Assembly (NCBI GenBank): GCA_020137815.1
Contig: CM035353.1
Coordinates: 7,099,298 to 7,163,297 of the forward strand
DNA: 64,000 nucleotides
Direction: 5' to 3'
Source of the DNA: Hormiphora californensis
Lineage: Eukaryota; Ctenophora; Tentaculata; Cydippida; Pleurobrachiidae
Part shown: positions 42,101-54,114 of the stretch, piece after piece
Numbering within the stretch: the first letter of the stretch is position 1
Layout of the letters: each line of letters starts with the position of its first letter
Notes under the pieces: generated by a model
Seen by the model: only the letters and a program-made list of their open reading frames with translations
Told to the model about the DNA's origin: nothing
Databases searched by the model: none
Position numbers and translations under genes: made by a program

Positions 42101-43391
42101 TATGAGTTAACTGTTTAGGACATGCAGGAAGTTTTATGTTTGACTCAGCGCTGTTGAGTTTAGATATCCCTGTCACATAAACTCTCAAAACAGCTATGTC
42201 TGTTTTTGAGAGTTCATCTGCGAATAAACCTATTTTCACAGGACTGTACAACCACAAATGGTTCATGATGTTCCTAATTACAATTTGCTTCCAGCTCGTC
42301 GTTTTCTTTCTCGCCACCTACACCTGTAAGTAGAAAACTGTACTTCTTATCTGATTTTGCAACCCTATAGTCAGACGCACTACTTCGATCATCGTTGGTG
42401 TGGTAGTGCTCCAGTAGACCAGGGGGGGGGGGGTCATGTCCTCCTACGTTTTGTCCACTACACCTACTAATCAGACGCTTTACTTCCACTTGCCTCTTAC
42501 TTTTTCACTTTCCCAGATCCCTTATAGATATGTAACATGTCACACTAATTCCTGCAGATTACATGGAGGTGTGTTACGTAGAGCAAGACAGTTGGGCGGG
42601 TGCCCTGTACATAATGTTTAGCTGCAGCCCATGGTTATCCTGGAATGGCACCCTCGCCTTCCTGACACTCTTCTGGGTGGCCGTCCTACTGGGATGGCAG
42701 ATTAACCAGGTCAGTATTTGTCATACTTGGGGCAGGTTTGAATAGGCCAAAAGGTAGTCGTTTGTAAGACAAATCAGTGCTGTACACTAGGTCAGGGGGT
42801 ATCACACTCAGAGCGGGGAGAGTGGTCACGCTGCAGCGCGCTGTCTCTTTTTGCCCAGAAGATCGGTGCGAGGATCAGAGAGTGGTCAGGAGGAGTCGCT
42901 CTGCATGTGTCATGTTTTGTCGAGTAAGGGGTTACTCAACAAGTCATGTTAGTACTTTGTATTCCTGCAGATTATCCGGATGGGTGTGACGACGAATGAG
43001 TTCTGGAATGTTGCCCGCTACAACTATCTCTCCAATGATTCTCTTGGTAATAACCAAGTATCTTCTCCTTTCTCGTAAGTATATTATATCTAGCCTCTTG
43101 TCAGTAACCCCCCCCCCCCCAACTTCCCCCGTCAAATAAACAACATTTGCTGAGCCTCGCAACCAAAATGTGAAATATACATTTCTCCACAATGTTTCCA
43201 GGTTTGGTTGGCGTCAGAATCTGTCTGATTTTATTGAGGTCCAGTTGCCATGGTTACCAGCGCCCCAACACTACGATTGGACCAGTATCTACACTTGGAG
43301 ACACCCTCAGGGAGGTGCGGACCAATCATCACGACCAGCTCCCCCCGCCAAAACACTTAAAAAGGCTGCCAGCATGGAGAGTTTAGTGTAG
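39166..43391 (+). CDS. ZDHHC17: Ankyrin-repeat DHHC palmitoyltransferase, ZDHHC17/HIP14-like
   Basis: Twelve exons: 39166-39261, 39460-39576, 39842-39927, 40055-40199, 40380-40629, 40935-41123, 41416-41672, 41783-41939, 42242-42325, 42558-42709, 42971-43074, 43202-43391. Phases all match, giving 608 aa (human ZDHHC17 is about 632). An N-terminal ankyrin array ([69 protein letters not shown]) precedes transmembrane helices and the Cys-rich catalytic domain [15 protein letters not shown]...[13 protein letters not shown], then two more helices and a TTNEFWN segment (TTxE motif). It S-acylates cytoplasmic cysteines at the Golgi and endomembranes. An intact DHHC, rather than the DQHC of vertebrate ZDHHC13, favours ZDHHC17. 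Exon 7 has a duplicated acceptor. Confidence 0.93.
39594..39766. mobile_element. pogo-type MITE in ZDHHC17 intron 2
   Basis: It starts CAGTCAAACACCGATTTTCC after TA and ends AAATCGGGGCCCGACTG, with internal CCCCGATATACC repeats. This is a diverged member of the CAGTCGGACCCCGATT family. A further fragment starting CAGTCAACCCC lies in intron 5 near 40780. Confidence 0.75.
41347..41468. repeat. 61-bp tandem duplication across an exon acceptor
   Basis: CCCCACAG|TTATTATATTGG and the next 49 bases occur twice, offset 61 bp. Only the second acceptor (exon from 41416) gives an open frame for ZDHHC17 exon 7; use of the first adds 61 nt, shifts the frame and reaches a TGA near 41468. Confidence 0.9.
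41945..42110. repeat. Intronic minisatellite, unit about 27 bp
   Basis: Five to six imperfect copies of ATTCAGAAGGGCATGNGGG(C/T)CAGGG lie in ZDHHC17 intron 8. They create a spurious glycine-rich extension of the exon frame. Confidence 0.85.
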
Positions 43392-44255
43392 GGTGCTGGG
43401 AGAGAGATTTGGTTTACTATGCCGTGTGTTTCTATATATTATCATGTTTGGACATTATTGTGTTTAGTTTTCAGGTTTTTATAGTCCAATAATAGTTCTC
43501 ATGAGTGAGGACAAGCCAAGATGATATTGTGTTGATAAAGATTATTAATTATCATCAAGTGGAGTTCTTTTTGTTCCAAATGTTCCAATATGATAGCGTG
43601 TAGGTATACCGGCTTTTGTTGATGCTCGTTTTTCTTGGAAGTGTGAAACATATATCATGTGTAAACTCATTATTACAATACATGATTTAATTGAGTATAT
43701 GTAACAGTTATAATTTGATTGGCTCAACCATGCAGAAATTGTATATTCAGTACCTAACCAACTATTACCTCCTCCTTTAACTCCCTCTCTTTCCTTTATA
43801 GCGCTGTACTAGCAGAAATTCATGGCATATAACCTTCAACTGTACATGATAATATGCTGGTGTGAGTCAACTACATGACATTGCTGGTGTGAGTCTCGGA
43901 GAGCAGTATACAATTAAATTGGAGAGACCGGTTTTCTTCTACAGCTCTTTTGAAAGGTAACTCAATACTGTAATAGTTGTGTGTTATAACACACTCACTC
44001 CTTCTTTTATATTAGGAGTGTGTGACGTGTGTGTGTGTGTAGGAGTGTGTAATACATTGTGTAGGGATAGTTTCGAGCCATTTCAAGATGGTCAGAGTAT
44101 TGGCATGACCCTATTTTCATTTTTTTTCTGTTTTGCACGTGGAGTGTGCGAGAACTGTGGTCAGATCATTGGCCTGACAGTTACACATGAGTTTTTGCAG
44201 CAGACTATAATAGGGTACTAAGAAAACTTAGAAGTTCTTAGATAACAACATAAAA
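43392..44255. other. ZDHHC17 3' flank, no gene supported
   Basis: AT-rich sequence. One small inverted motif (CACTCCT...AGGAGTGTG near 43994-44020) and a short GT run near 44025. The ORFs lack splice or family support. Confidence 0.45.
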
Positions 44256-44396
44256 ACATCTCGTTTTGATTCTAATAGAATCAAAACGAGATGTCAGATA
44301 ACAACTTCTACCTCCTCTTTTGTCAGACACTGACTGTACAGTGTACCGAGGTTGCGCGGCGTACACTGACTGTACACCGCGCAACCTCAGTACACA
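44256..44396. repeat. Two hairpins
   Basis: 44256-44294 is a perfect palindrome (ACATCTCGTTTTGATTCTA and complement). 44349-44396 pairs GAGGTTGCGCGGCGTACA with its complement TGTACACCGCGCAACCTC. Confidence 0.7.
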
Positions 44397-44403
44397 ACCT
44401 CTA

Positions 44404-44731
44404 GGGTCTGACGGTCATCAACGCCGAAATGGGGAACAACGTGTTTCTGAATGTGCTTTTCAATACGAATCCAACGCAACCGGAATTAGCTTTCTATCTT
44501 GTCGGGAAGTATCGCCCCCTGATACCCCCAAAAACGTCAATTTCATGCGCGCGAGCCTATCCTTACCTGTAATTATAGGCAAATTGGCTCGCGTGCAGCC
44601 CTTTTGCCGGTTTTTGGGGGCGATACTTCCCGACAAGATAGAAAGCTAATTCCGGTTGCGTTGGATTCGTATTGAAAAGCACATTCAGAAACATGTTGTT
44701 CCCTATTTCGGCGTTGATGACCGTCAGACCC
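44404..44731. mobile_element. 328-bp foldback with TA flanks
   Basis: The ends GGGTCTGACGGTCATCAACG are inverted, with arms of about 150 bp and TA on each side (44402-44403 and 44732-44733). No ORF. TA duplication suggests a Tc1-mariner-related MITE (inference). Confidence 0.75.
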
Positions 44732-44799
44732 TAGCAACCTCAGTACTCGCTACACGGCCTCACGTAAAGCCGTCCCTTCTGTTATTGAATACCCCCCCC

Positions 44800-45250
<451 letters not shown>

Positions 45251-45278
45251 TGAAATGTGAGGTAAAGTATAGTAAACG

Positions 45279-45358
45279 TGTGTGAATCTTGCTTTTGATT
45301 AGTACCTTGCTAGAGTAAGCTATGATTTCACACGCTTATCCAGCTTGAGATGCACATG
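45279..45358. repeat. Dispersed 80-bp repeat, copy 1
   Basis: GTGTGTGAATCTTGCTTTTG through TGATTTCACACGCTTATCC is about 93% identical to 49104-49183. It has weakly inverted ends (GTGTGAATC / GATTTCACAC). Confidence 0.7.
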
Positions 45359-45413
45359 ACAAATCACCCCCTGTTATTATAATTATCACCCCTTCATTTC
45401 AATTGCGTACACC

Positions 45414-46439
45414 CAGGGGGTCTTTTCTGAACTTTCTTCTTAGGAAGATTCTTAACTTTCTTCTTTATAAGAAGGTTTTGCTAAGAACGTTTCCGAACAT
45501 ACAGATGGGAGAAATATACAATCTTCTTAGCGATTTTGTTGTTTCTGAACCTATACTTAGGAAGAAAACTCACGCTCCAAATTGGTGTCATGTGACAGTA
45601 CACAACCAATGGGGTACTAAGATTCGAATGGCGATAACCAATAGCAATCGAGCAAACATGGGGTTTAAATTGAGGTGTGAATTAGCTGGTACACACAATA
45701 TTTTGGATCTATGTAGGGCGTGGGCCATGGCCTAATCATATGTATTATGCAATTGGATATGGTTCCGGTGTCAACTCGTTCCCACCCATTTCCAACAGTT
45801 GAAAAAATCTAAAGGAGATGGAATTTTGCATTTATTGCATTTTTTGGATGCTAGAGGTGTTATAATTAGAGGTACAACATGTTAATTTTATAATTTCTTC
45901 CTTTTCATTTGCATATATTTATCGTCCTATGATGCTTTAGAGTCACAGCAAGACCCATAATTTTCAATTTTTTAAATTATTACAAAAAATACCGACTACC
46001 AACCGATTTAAATATAGCTCTATTGGATATCACGTCAACATAAAATGGTTGTATGTTCATGTATGCTTGAGCAAATTCATCATTTTTATGATATTAGCTC
46101 TAAAAATAGCCCAAAATATATGTCTAACAGAGTAAGAATCTTCCTAAGTCGGCTTAAGTAAGGTCCGGAGCTGTCCTAACTTTTCTTGCTACTTAGGAAG
46201 AAAAAAAGAGAGCTAAGAACATTCTTAGGCCGCTAAGAAGAAAATTTCAAGGACTCACGCAGTTTTAATTCAATTATAGGGGACTTAGGAAGATAATTTA
46301 GGAAAATTCTTAACGCCCAAAAAATCTTCCTAAGTGCCATGTTCGGAAACAACAATCTTCTTAACTCTCTAACTTTCTTCCTAAAACGGCCAAAAAGTTC
46401 CTAAGAATCTTCATAAACCTGTTCAGAAAAGACCCCCTG
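45414..46439. mobile_element. DNA transposon remnant, 1.03 kb (CAGGGGGTCTTTTC ends)
   Basis: A 19-bp TIR, CAGGGGGTCTTTTCTGAAC, lies at both ends. The subterminal zones are rich in TTCTTAGGAAGATTCTTA-like repeats on both strands. One 110-codon + frame (45403-45735) overlaps the left end but resembles no transposase I know. Superfamily not resolved; no clear target duplication is visible. Confidence 0.75.
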
Positions 46440-46445
46440 ATCTCA

Positions 46446-47085
46446 GGGTGTCCTCCACGAAACTAAATTCAGTTTAGTGTTGAAATTTAGAAGTCAAGTT
46501 AGTGAGCGACTAATATCTCGCTAAACTTTAGATAACCGTCCACGAACAACATGTTTCGAGGCTTGGTCCGACCCATGTGATACTGAGGTGTTATACATGT
46601 GATAGAATGCGACACCCAATGGGCACTCTCTCTTTTCCATCACGTGAAGATATCAGCGTGACATACAATAACGTGGAACGTAATGTGTGAATTGAGATAG
46701 AGATCCACTGGCCAATCAGGACACTTGATTCTCAATGTGCGATAATTAATAGGCAGTGCCACACCTGAGAGGGGGATAACGAGAGGAGCAATGGGCATAA
46801 TGAAAGGGGGAACCGGGAATGAGAGATTGGGAGATAGGAGGGAAAGAGATGGAGTTTGGGAAAGAGGGGAGAATGAGAGGGGGAATTAGAGGGGGAATGA
46901 GAGGGGGATAATGAGCGGGGGAGTGAAAGATTGGGATATAGTGGGAATGAGAGGGGGAATGAGAGGGGGAATGAGAGAATCTCTCAGAGATGGGAATGAG
47001 TTTGGGAGAGAAGAGGGAATGAGAGGGGAGTATGAGAGGGGGGACTGAGATTGGGAGAGAGGGGAATGAGAGAGAAGGAGAGAGA

Positions 47086-47122
<37 letters not shown>

Positions 47123-47795
47123 CCGAGAGACTATAAGAGAGATATATGTACTTACTTTTGATACTTTTGCTATGATTTTGCTAGTTAAACATAATACAGG
47201 CAATTCTATCCGGTATAATATTTCATTTTGGCCCCCTAGTACATATCTTGAGAAGTACTGTCTAATTATACTCTTTCATATATCCTCTCATATTTCTGGG
47301 ATATGCACATAAGGAATTCTCTCTCTCCCTCTTATCTCGTTCCTTTAAAATGATTTTTTCAATTTTAAACAATTTCAATATCTCAAGTTCATCATGTAAG
47401 CATGTATGTCAAAGACAGTCGTGGCCATTTTGGCAATTTTGGGTCATTTTGGGGTCGTTTTGGGAACGCATTTCCACAATAGTAAAATTTAGTTTCAATT
47501 TAGACAGCCTTTGCGTTGGCTAAATTCTCAGCCTGTTTAGTCTAAATTTTAGTGTTATGTTAGTGGGGCTTATATGGGTTCAGTGTGAAATGGGGCGTGA
47601 AATCACGTGACTTGTACCACGTGGAGGGGGTTTTAGTATGGAACTAATCCCTCTCTAAAACCCTACTCAAAGCACAAAAAACAAACACTAATTCTGTAGT
47701 TCGTGGACGAAATCGATAGAGCTCTCCAATTTTCACACTCAAAAGGCCTAATTAGTCGAGATCTAAAAGTTTAGTACGGTTCGTGGAGGACACCC
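46446..47795. mobile_element. DNA transposon remnant, 1.35 kb (GGGTGTCCTCCACGAA ends)
   Basis: A 16-bp TIR GGGTGTCCTCCACGAA at both ends, with further CTAAA-rich subterminal similarity. It is inserted only 6 bp from the preceding element. The interior holds GA-rich minisatellite-like sequence (GAATGAGAGGGG repeats, about 46780-47060) and a (GA)n tract. No transposase is evident. TIRs of this form resemble Harbinger/ISL2EU-like elements (weak inference). Confidence 0.7.
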
Positions 47796-48198
47796 AGGGC
47801 ATATTATATATCACTGTTAAACAAATAACATAATTTCGTTAAAAGAATCTCAGCCATTGCAATTGTATGACACGCGTCTTTACTTCCCACTCTCTCACTT
47901 TCTCGCTCTCATTTTCTCTCTCTCCCTCTTCCTCCCTTTGTCCCCCTCTATGCACATCTTTGCAAACGTGATATGCTCACTCGTTCTCTTCTCAATTTTC
48001 ATTTTTTCCTTACTCTTAAATTACTCGCACTCCTTTCCACCTGTTTTGTCTCCCATGAAAACTGAAAGCTTTTGTCCCTCCCTGATGGAATGTGAGGTAA
48101 AGTAGAGTAAGAGCCGGTCAGTGCAACCTCGATTCTAGAAAGTCGGAGGAGTATTATCTTTATAATGAATGCACTAATTGTAGTGCTGCCATTTGTAG

Positions 48199-48341
48199 GT
48201 TCTAAACCTCCACCTTCCAGCAGGAAGTCGGTAGAGGTGTTAGTGCCTCCGTCTCTGCGGCCCATTTCCGCAACACCATCAGTTCGGGACATAATATTTC
48301 AAATTGATACACAGTATCTTGCAGCCAAAATGAATAAGTAA
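48199..48341 (+). CDS. Possible terminal exon of an unidentified gene
   Basis: After a TTTGTAG acceptor, a frame reads SKPPPSSRKSVEVLVPPSLR and continues to FQIDTQYLAAKMNK and a stop. The Pro/Ser-rich then amphipathic C-terminus looks like coding sequence. An upstream partner exon could end at the GAG|GTAAAG donor near 48096, but the phase does not fit simply. Low certainty. Confidence 0.25.
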
Positions 48342-49103
48342 TAACAGATACAGATACTAAATATATCACACTACAGCTCAGTATTTTTCTGTCTCAGTCT
48401 CTCCTTTTATACGTCCAGAGCATCCGAGCCACATCAGCCACGTGTCCACCTGCAGACCACACCTCTAGTTAGTGCAGTTTAGAATAAAAGAATGCAGATC
48501 TTTCATCCTTTATCTATTCATTAGCAGCAGTGCTAAATACTACGAGACATTCCGGCCCGCCCTAACTCTAACCTATATATATGCGCCGGCAATATACTAC
48601 ACTAATAAACTATCGGTAATCTATGTTAGGGTCGCTGACCCTCTACCCTATGCAGTTACCGTGGTATCCAATGGCTCAGGCCACTGGATACCACATAATT
48701 ACTATTAATGAGAAAATTAGAGGGACATTTATTCGTCTGGTAAATCGAGGTTTGACAACTTGGAATATGACGAATTTTGGTTTGAAGAATAACAAATAAT
48801 TTAATTCAGACCAATGAAGTGAGGTAGATCTCCTTCAGTTTCACTTAATAATAATAATAATAAGTTTTGACAACATAGTCAACTCATGTAAAAATCTCAA
48901 TTAAGCTACACCCAATTCAAATTCACGCTGTATTTTTTTGTGTTAGGCAGTACACACTAACACTTAGATCTCAGCTTCTTCTGTGACTTCTCGTATTACT
49001 CAGTCCCTTTAAATGGGGTGTCTGGCATGATATGATGTAATGGGGTATGGTCTATCCGTCGGAGAGGTATCCTGGCTGTCAGGAAACATAGATGAGTAGG
49101 ATG

Positions 49104-49183
49104 GTGTGTGAATCTCGCTTTTGATTAGTACCTTGCTAGAGTAAGCTATGATTTCACACGCTTGTCCAGTTTGAGATACAAAC
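49104..49183. repeat. Dispersed 80-bp repeat, copy 2
   Basis: The second copy of the unit at 45279-45358. Region 48342-49100 has no gene I can support. Confidence 0.7.
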
Positions 49184-49329
49184 GACAAATCATTAAAAAT
49201 TATTATTTATTATACTTATCAGTTATCACGAATTATTTTATATCAGTCCTTTCTCCATCATAAGCAGAATAAAGTATGAATATTTCTCGGTCTAGCAAGA
49301 CACTCACGACTCCCATTCTCGGCGCTCTT

Positions 49330-49570
49330 CAACTCCGTGCTGGTGGCGGTGCTCTTCAACTGCGTTGTTTCTTTTGAGCGTTGATAACCGTTTGTTGCAG
49401 CTCTATCACCGATAAACGGTGGCGGTCCATTTCTTCCTTGCACTTAGCGTACTCTTTCTCGAGGTTTCTTCAACTCCGTGGTGGCACGGCTGCGCTCTTC
49501 AACTCCATGGTGGCGCGGCTGCGCTCTTCAACTCCATGATGGCACGGCTGTGATCTTCAACTCCATGGTG
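49330..49570 (-). repeat. 30-bp minisatellite (CTTCAACTCCATGGTGGC) with coding-like neighbour
   Basis: Several copies of a roughly 30-bp unit CTCTTCAACTCCRTGNTGGC occur at 49325-49360 and 49465-49570. Between them the minus strand (about 49470-49375) reads EKEYAKCKEEMDRHRLSVIE and continues LQQTVINAQKKQR, a plausible coiled-coil fragment. This may be an eroded minus-strand exon into which the minisatellite expanded. Confidence 0.4.
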
Positions 49571-50193
49571 ACCTTAGTCCTACTCCTTATCACGACTCCC
49601 GTTCTTTCTTTTCAATTCTTCTGGGCAGTATTATACAATGAACTTTCCGTAAGCATTGTTATGCGATACGAACTGTGCGATATATCACGAAACTAAATAA
49701 ACTTTTACAATTATTGTTACAATTATTATTGGCTGATATATTATGGATTCAATGATAAATTAAATGAACCTAAATATTATAACTTTATATACTTAATATA
49801 AAACTATACGTCTCCATACATCTTTCACTTGATGTGATTGATGATAAGAGATCTCACTTCCATCTTGATTTGCTTCATAGTCTTTAAAACTTTGTAGCAG
49901 TGTTTCATCTTCATCAGAAGAGCTTGGAGTGGAGTCCATGGTTGCTTGGCTGTTGTTTTAGCTTCCTTCCCTCGCTCCTTCATATTTTCTCTACCTTTCT
50001 CAATGCCGACTCCCTCAATCAAGCACATGACGTCAAATTCACTTGGGTTACTGATGATCGTTTTTGCAGGGGGAACATCCTAAGCGTCAGAGTAATGTTT
50101 AGGGGGTTCATATTAACAATTTCTAATTACTATTGCTATTATCATAGCTAAAAAGTTTAAAATAAACTTTAAAAAAAACAATATAACAATATT

Positions 50194-50339
50194 GCCAGGA
50201 GCATTCAGAGGGTGCTGGAGAGGCTAGGAAGGAAGGTGAACATTGGCACACTGAATAACATCTATAGATGTTATTCAGTGTGCCAATGTTCACCTTCCTT
50301 CCTTCCTAGCCCCTCAAGCACCCTCTGAATGCACCTGGC
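50194..50339. repeat. 146-bp hairpin
   Basis: GCCAGGAGCATTCAGAGGGT pairs with ACCCTCTGAATGCACCTGGC; the inner arm CATTGGCACACTGAATAACA and its complement are perfect. Confidence 0.75.
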
Positions 50340-50439
50340 AGACCCATCGACCAGGACTACGAGTACCCTGTAGGCGGGTCGGGGTATTCCTCTGATGATT
50401 GTTGACAATCGTAATCGTCTTGGGGCCCGTAAATGGTAC

Positions 50440-53400
50440 ACTTGGAGCGGTATTCTCAACGCCGGAGTGGAGTCTGGATGCTTGGCTGTTGTTTTAGCTT
50501 CCTTCCCTCGCTCCTTCATGTTTTCTCTACCTTTCTTAATGTTGATTTTCACTGCTGCTCCGTTCACCAACTCATTTCCGGAAAAACTCACTCTCAGTGG
50601 CGCTTTCTCCACGGTTTTTAAAGCATCAGGAGGTTGTAAAAATAGTTCCGGCTTTTCTTTCAAACTATAAATAGATTCTAAAACGACTGTAATAAAATTA
50701 TATCATTAGCTACTTATTTAAAGATATGTAAGTGTACCACACGTCTCAGGTAGATTGTTAGTCAGTGGCGCTTTCTCCACGGTTTGTTAACCCTTTGACG
50801 GCGAGAAGGATTGGCTCAATAGAATTGTCTAATTTTTCGTTTATAAGTAGATATTATCAACACAAAACGCCTCGAAAAGGAAATTTGTAATTCCGACATG
50901 TAGTTTTTGCTGGGCCCACTGTAGCATATATGATACTATCGTCCGTAAGGGAATTCTAGTAACAAATCTAAATTGTACAAGTTTGTGGGTGTTATGGCAT
51001 AAATTCATGCTTTCATGAGGTTTGTAGCTACAAGTTCTACAATCGTGAACGGTTTTTACCAGGAAAAGAACCCAAATTAGAGATTTGTATCATATATGAT
51101 ACTATCGTCCTAAGGGTAAATTCTCCTAAAACATACATAATTCGGGCTAGAAAAGGAGCTAAGAGACAAATGGGGGCACTAAAATGTGTAGAATCATCGC
51201 ATTAGTGGGGGTAGAGCACATATTTAGGTCGCTATCTGGATCCTAATTGAGATAATTGAATAATTAGCTAATTATCTGTCCTGTGCGTGTTAATTATTCA
51301 TGAAACTTTGCTCTGGGAAGGAGTTATGAGACAAATGGGGGCACTAAAATGTGCAGAATCATTACATTTGTGGGGGTAGAGCACATATTTAGGTCGCTAT
51401 CTGGATCCATAATTAAGATAATTGGATAATTAGCTAATTAGTTGCCCTGGAGCGCTAATAAATGAGACTTTGCGGAGTATCCAAGACAAGTAGGGGCACT
51501 AAAATGTGTAAAATCATCGCCTTAGTGGAGGTAGAGCACATATCTGAGTTTCTATTCCAACTCCTAAATGAGATAATTTGATAATTAGCTAATTGACGGT
51601 TGCACACCGTCCATTTTTCACCAAATCCCGTGGTTTCTAGGTAATCCTGAGCTCTTTTGCTCAATCTAAGGATCTTCTGACATCCGCTAATATACCTAAA
51701 CCCCTATAACCGTGTGTCCAAACAATAAATATGGGAAACTTTAGTACATTAGAGGTTGAACGTGTTTTAGGAGCAATAGGATATAACAAGAATAACTGCA
51801 TTATGTTTCATAATGCTATGTTTCCCCTCCAACCTTTGTTTTCTGATTTTCATAACCATCTAATGGGAAGGCGGGACAGGCATTTCCGATCATCTATGAA
51901 TCAGTCAAACCGTATAGAACAAATCATTGTGTTTTAGTAGCACTAAATTGCGTGCCACATTGTGCGGCTCACATTTCCTGAAAACGTGCCATTGAAGTAT
52001 TTGATGAAGGAGCAACATCGTTGTCCCTCGCAACTGAGCGGGTTACGTTACAAAAAAGCGTGACACTTCACTAGTATGTAAAATAAAATTGTCGAATTCT
52101 AAACCCCTATGCCTTTTTACAAAAGGCATCCGGGTGAATGCCTTCGGCATTCACCGGGCGGGGAAAAAATTCTATAGGATTGTAGTTGGATCTTGGATGT
52201 ATGGGAGGTCTAGGATGGAGCAAGAGGGTTCTAAAGAGCTGAAGACAGTGTCTAGGGTTGTATCGAGTGCTATAATATTGTGTAAAACGAGTCAAAGGTG
52301 ATACAAATGGGGTTAGGGGTTGTGAGAAGATCCTCAGATTGAGCAAAAGAGCTCAGGATTACCTAGAAACCACGGGATTTGGTGAAAAGTGGACGGTGTG
52401 CAACCGTCAATTAGCTAATTATCAAATTATCTCATTTAGGAGTTGGAATAGAAACTCAGCTATGTGCTCTACCTCCACTAAGGCGATGATTTTACACATT
52501 TTAGTGCCCCTACTTGTCTTGGATACTCCGCAAAGTCTCATTTATTAGCGCTCCAGGGCAACTAATTAGCTAATTATCCAATTATCTCAATTATGGATCC
52601 AGATAGCGACCTAGATATGTGCTCTACCCCCACTAATTTGATGATTCTACACATTTTAGTGCCCCCATTTGTCTTATAACTCCTTCCCAGAGCAAAGTTT
52701 CATGAATAATTAGCACGCACAGGACAGATAATTAGCTAATTATCCAATTATCTCAATTAGGAATACAGATAGCGACCTAAATATGTGCTCTACCCCCACT
52801 AATGCGATGATTCTACACATTTTAGTGCCCCCATTTGTCTCTTAGCTCCTTTTCTAGCCCGAATTATGTATGTTTTAGGAGAATTTACCCTTAGGACGAT
52901 AGTATCATATATGATACAAATCTCTAATTTGGGTTCTTTTCCTGGTAAAAACCGTTCACGATTGTAGAACTTGTAGCTACATACCGCATGAAAGCATAAA
53001 TTTATGCCATAACACCCACAAACTTGTACAATTTAGATTTGTTACTAGAATTCCCTTACGGGCGATAGTATCATATATGATACGGCGCCTTAAATGTTAA
53101 TAACTCATTCAATTTTCAATATTTTTTGATGCGGCTTTTTGCATTCAGTTGGTTATGTCGAGCACTTTTATTCCTTCAAAGGATTAGTTGTGCCCCCAAA
53201 AAACAAAAAAATGAGAAATGTTTTAAAAAAAAGGCCGAAATTAGCCTCCTTAGAAGGGCTATAAAAAATTTTTCTTGATTTTCTGAGCTGATTTGGACGT
53301 GGTTTTAGGTTCATAATCCCTAAAACTAGCTTGTGACAAAATATGGGCCACCTAGATAAAACATAAGGACTTCCAGGCCGCCTAGAATAGACTGTAGCAT

Positions 53401-53727
53401 ATATGCTCTGTCGCCGTCAAAGGGTTAAGCATCAGGAGGTTGTAAAAATAGTTCCGGCTTTTCTTTCAAACTATAAATAGATTCTGTAATAATATTATAT
53501 CATTAGCTATAAGATATATGTAAGTGTACCACACGTCTCAGGTAGATTGTTAGTCAGGCCACTTCCCTGGCTGACCTTCACCCGGGGCGTGACAAAGGAC
53601 TTCGTGTAATGATGGCACATCCCATTCTTGTGGGGTGGCACACGTTTTTCTCTGGTACAAAACTCGACTCAACGTCGTCGTCTTTGTTCCGTCTAAGTGG
53701 GATTTCTTCGGTTTTCCGGTTTCCCAT
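50440..53727 (-). CDS. Minus-strand gene with duplicated exon 2, one copy disrupted
   Basis: Exon 1 (53727 down to 53582) starts MGNRKTEEIPLRRNKDDDVE and ends in phase 2 at a GTGAAG donor. It splices in frame to exon 2 (LKEKPELFLQPPDALK). Exon 2 exists twice. The near copy starts at 53470 but runs into the inserted 2.6-kb element at 53428. The far copy starts at 50664, is intact and continues TVEKAPLRVSFSGNELVNGA and KGRENMKERGKEAKTTAK. A third related piece (KGRENMKERGKEAKTTAK) lies on the minus strand near 49935-50010. The 3' end is not clear. No family recognised. The product is hydrophilic and basic. Confidence 0.45.
50594..50790. repeat. Tandem duplication carrying empty and filled insertion sites
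   Basis: CAGTGGCGCTTTCTCCACGG through AGATTGTTAGTCAG occurs at about 50596-50763 with the site GGTTTTTAAAGC intact. It recurs split: 50764-50786 on the left of the foldback element and 53429-53558 on its right, with TTAA at the break. Confidence 0.85.
50791..53424. mobile_element. piggyBac-like foldback element, 2.63 kb
   Basis: TTAA at 50787-50790 and 53425-53428 flanks 14-bp ends CCCTTTGACGGCGA. Arms of about 860-1090 bp (50791 to about 51660 and about 52330-53424) are inverted copies around a 650-bp centre. The palindrome GTATCATATATGATAC occurs at 51087, 52902 and 53068, with variants GTAGCATATATGATAC at 50921 and GTAGCATATATGCTC at 53394, usually next to ACTATCGTCC. TTAA target and CCCTTTGA ends match piggyBac. 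No transposase. It interrupts exon 2 of the minus-strand gene. Confidence 0.85.
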
Positions 53728-54114
53728 GGTGTCTCCTATCTTATCACTATTACTATATCTCTAAATTATATTATCTCACGCTCTCTGTAGATCTGCATAG
53801 TCTTAGGAGATCCTGAAGTGTGGAAAACAGTAGAGCTAGTGCATCGGGGGATGCAGCTAATTTCTTGGCCCTTGCCGGGACTCCGGATGATGCGTTCAAG
53901 AATGCAGCGATTTCGGGGGAGAGGGTGTTACCGCGGGTGCCGCTATTCGTTCCTTTGGCGTGTACTTTGCCATTACCAGTGTTACAAAGTGATCAAGCTT
54001 GTCAAGTCTGTGGAGAGAGGGAGGAAGTGGTTAGTAGGGCGTACCATTGTATGTCTGTTACTGATATAATATATGATATATCTATTCACACAGTGTGGTA
54101 CCTACTTCTGGACG

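Noticed and set aside
45403-45735. 110-aa frame at the left end of the CAGGGGGTC element as a transposase
   Set aside because: It starts outside the element, spans the TIR and shows no catalytic motif that I can recognise.
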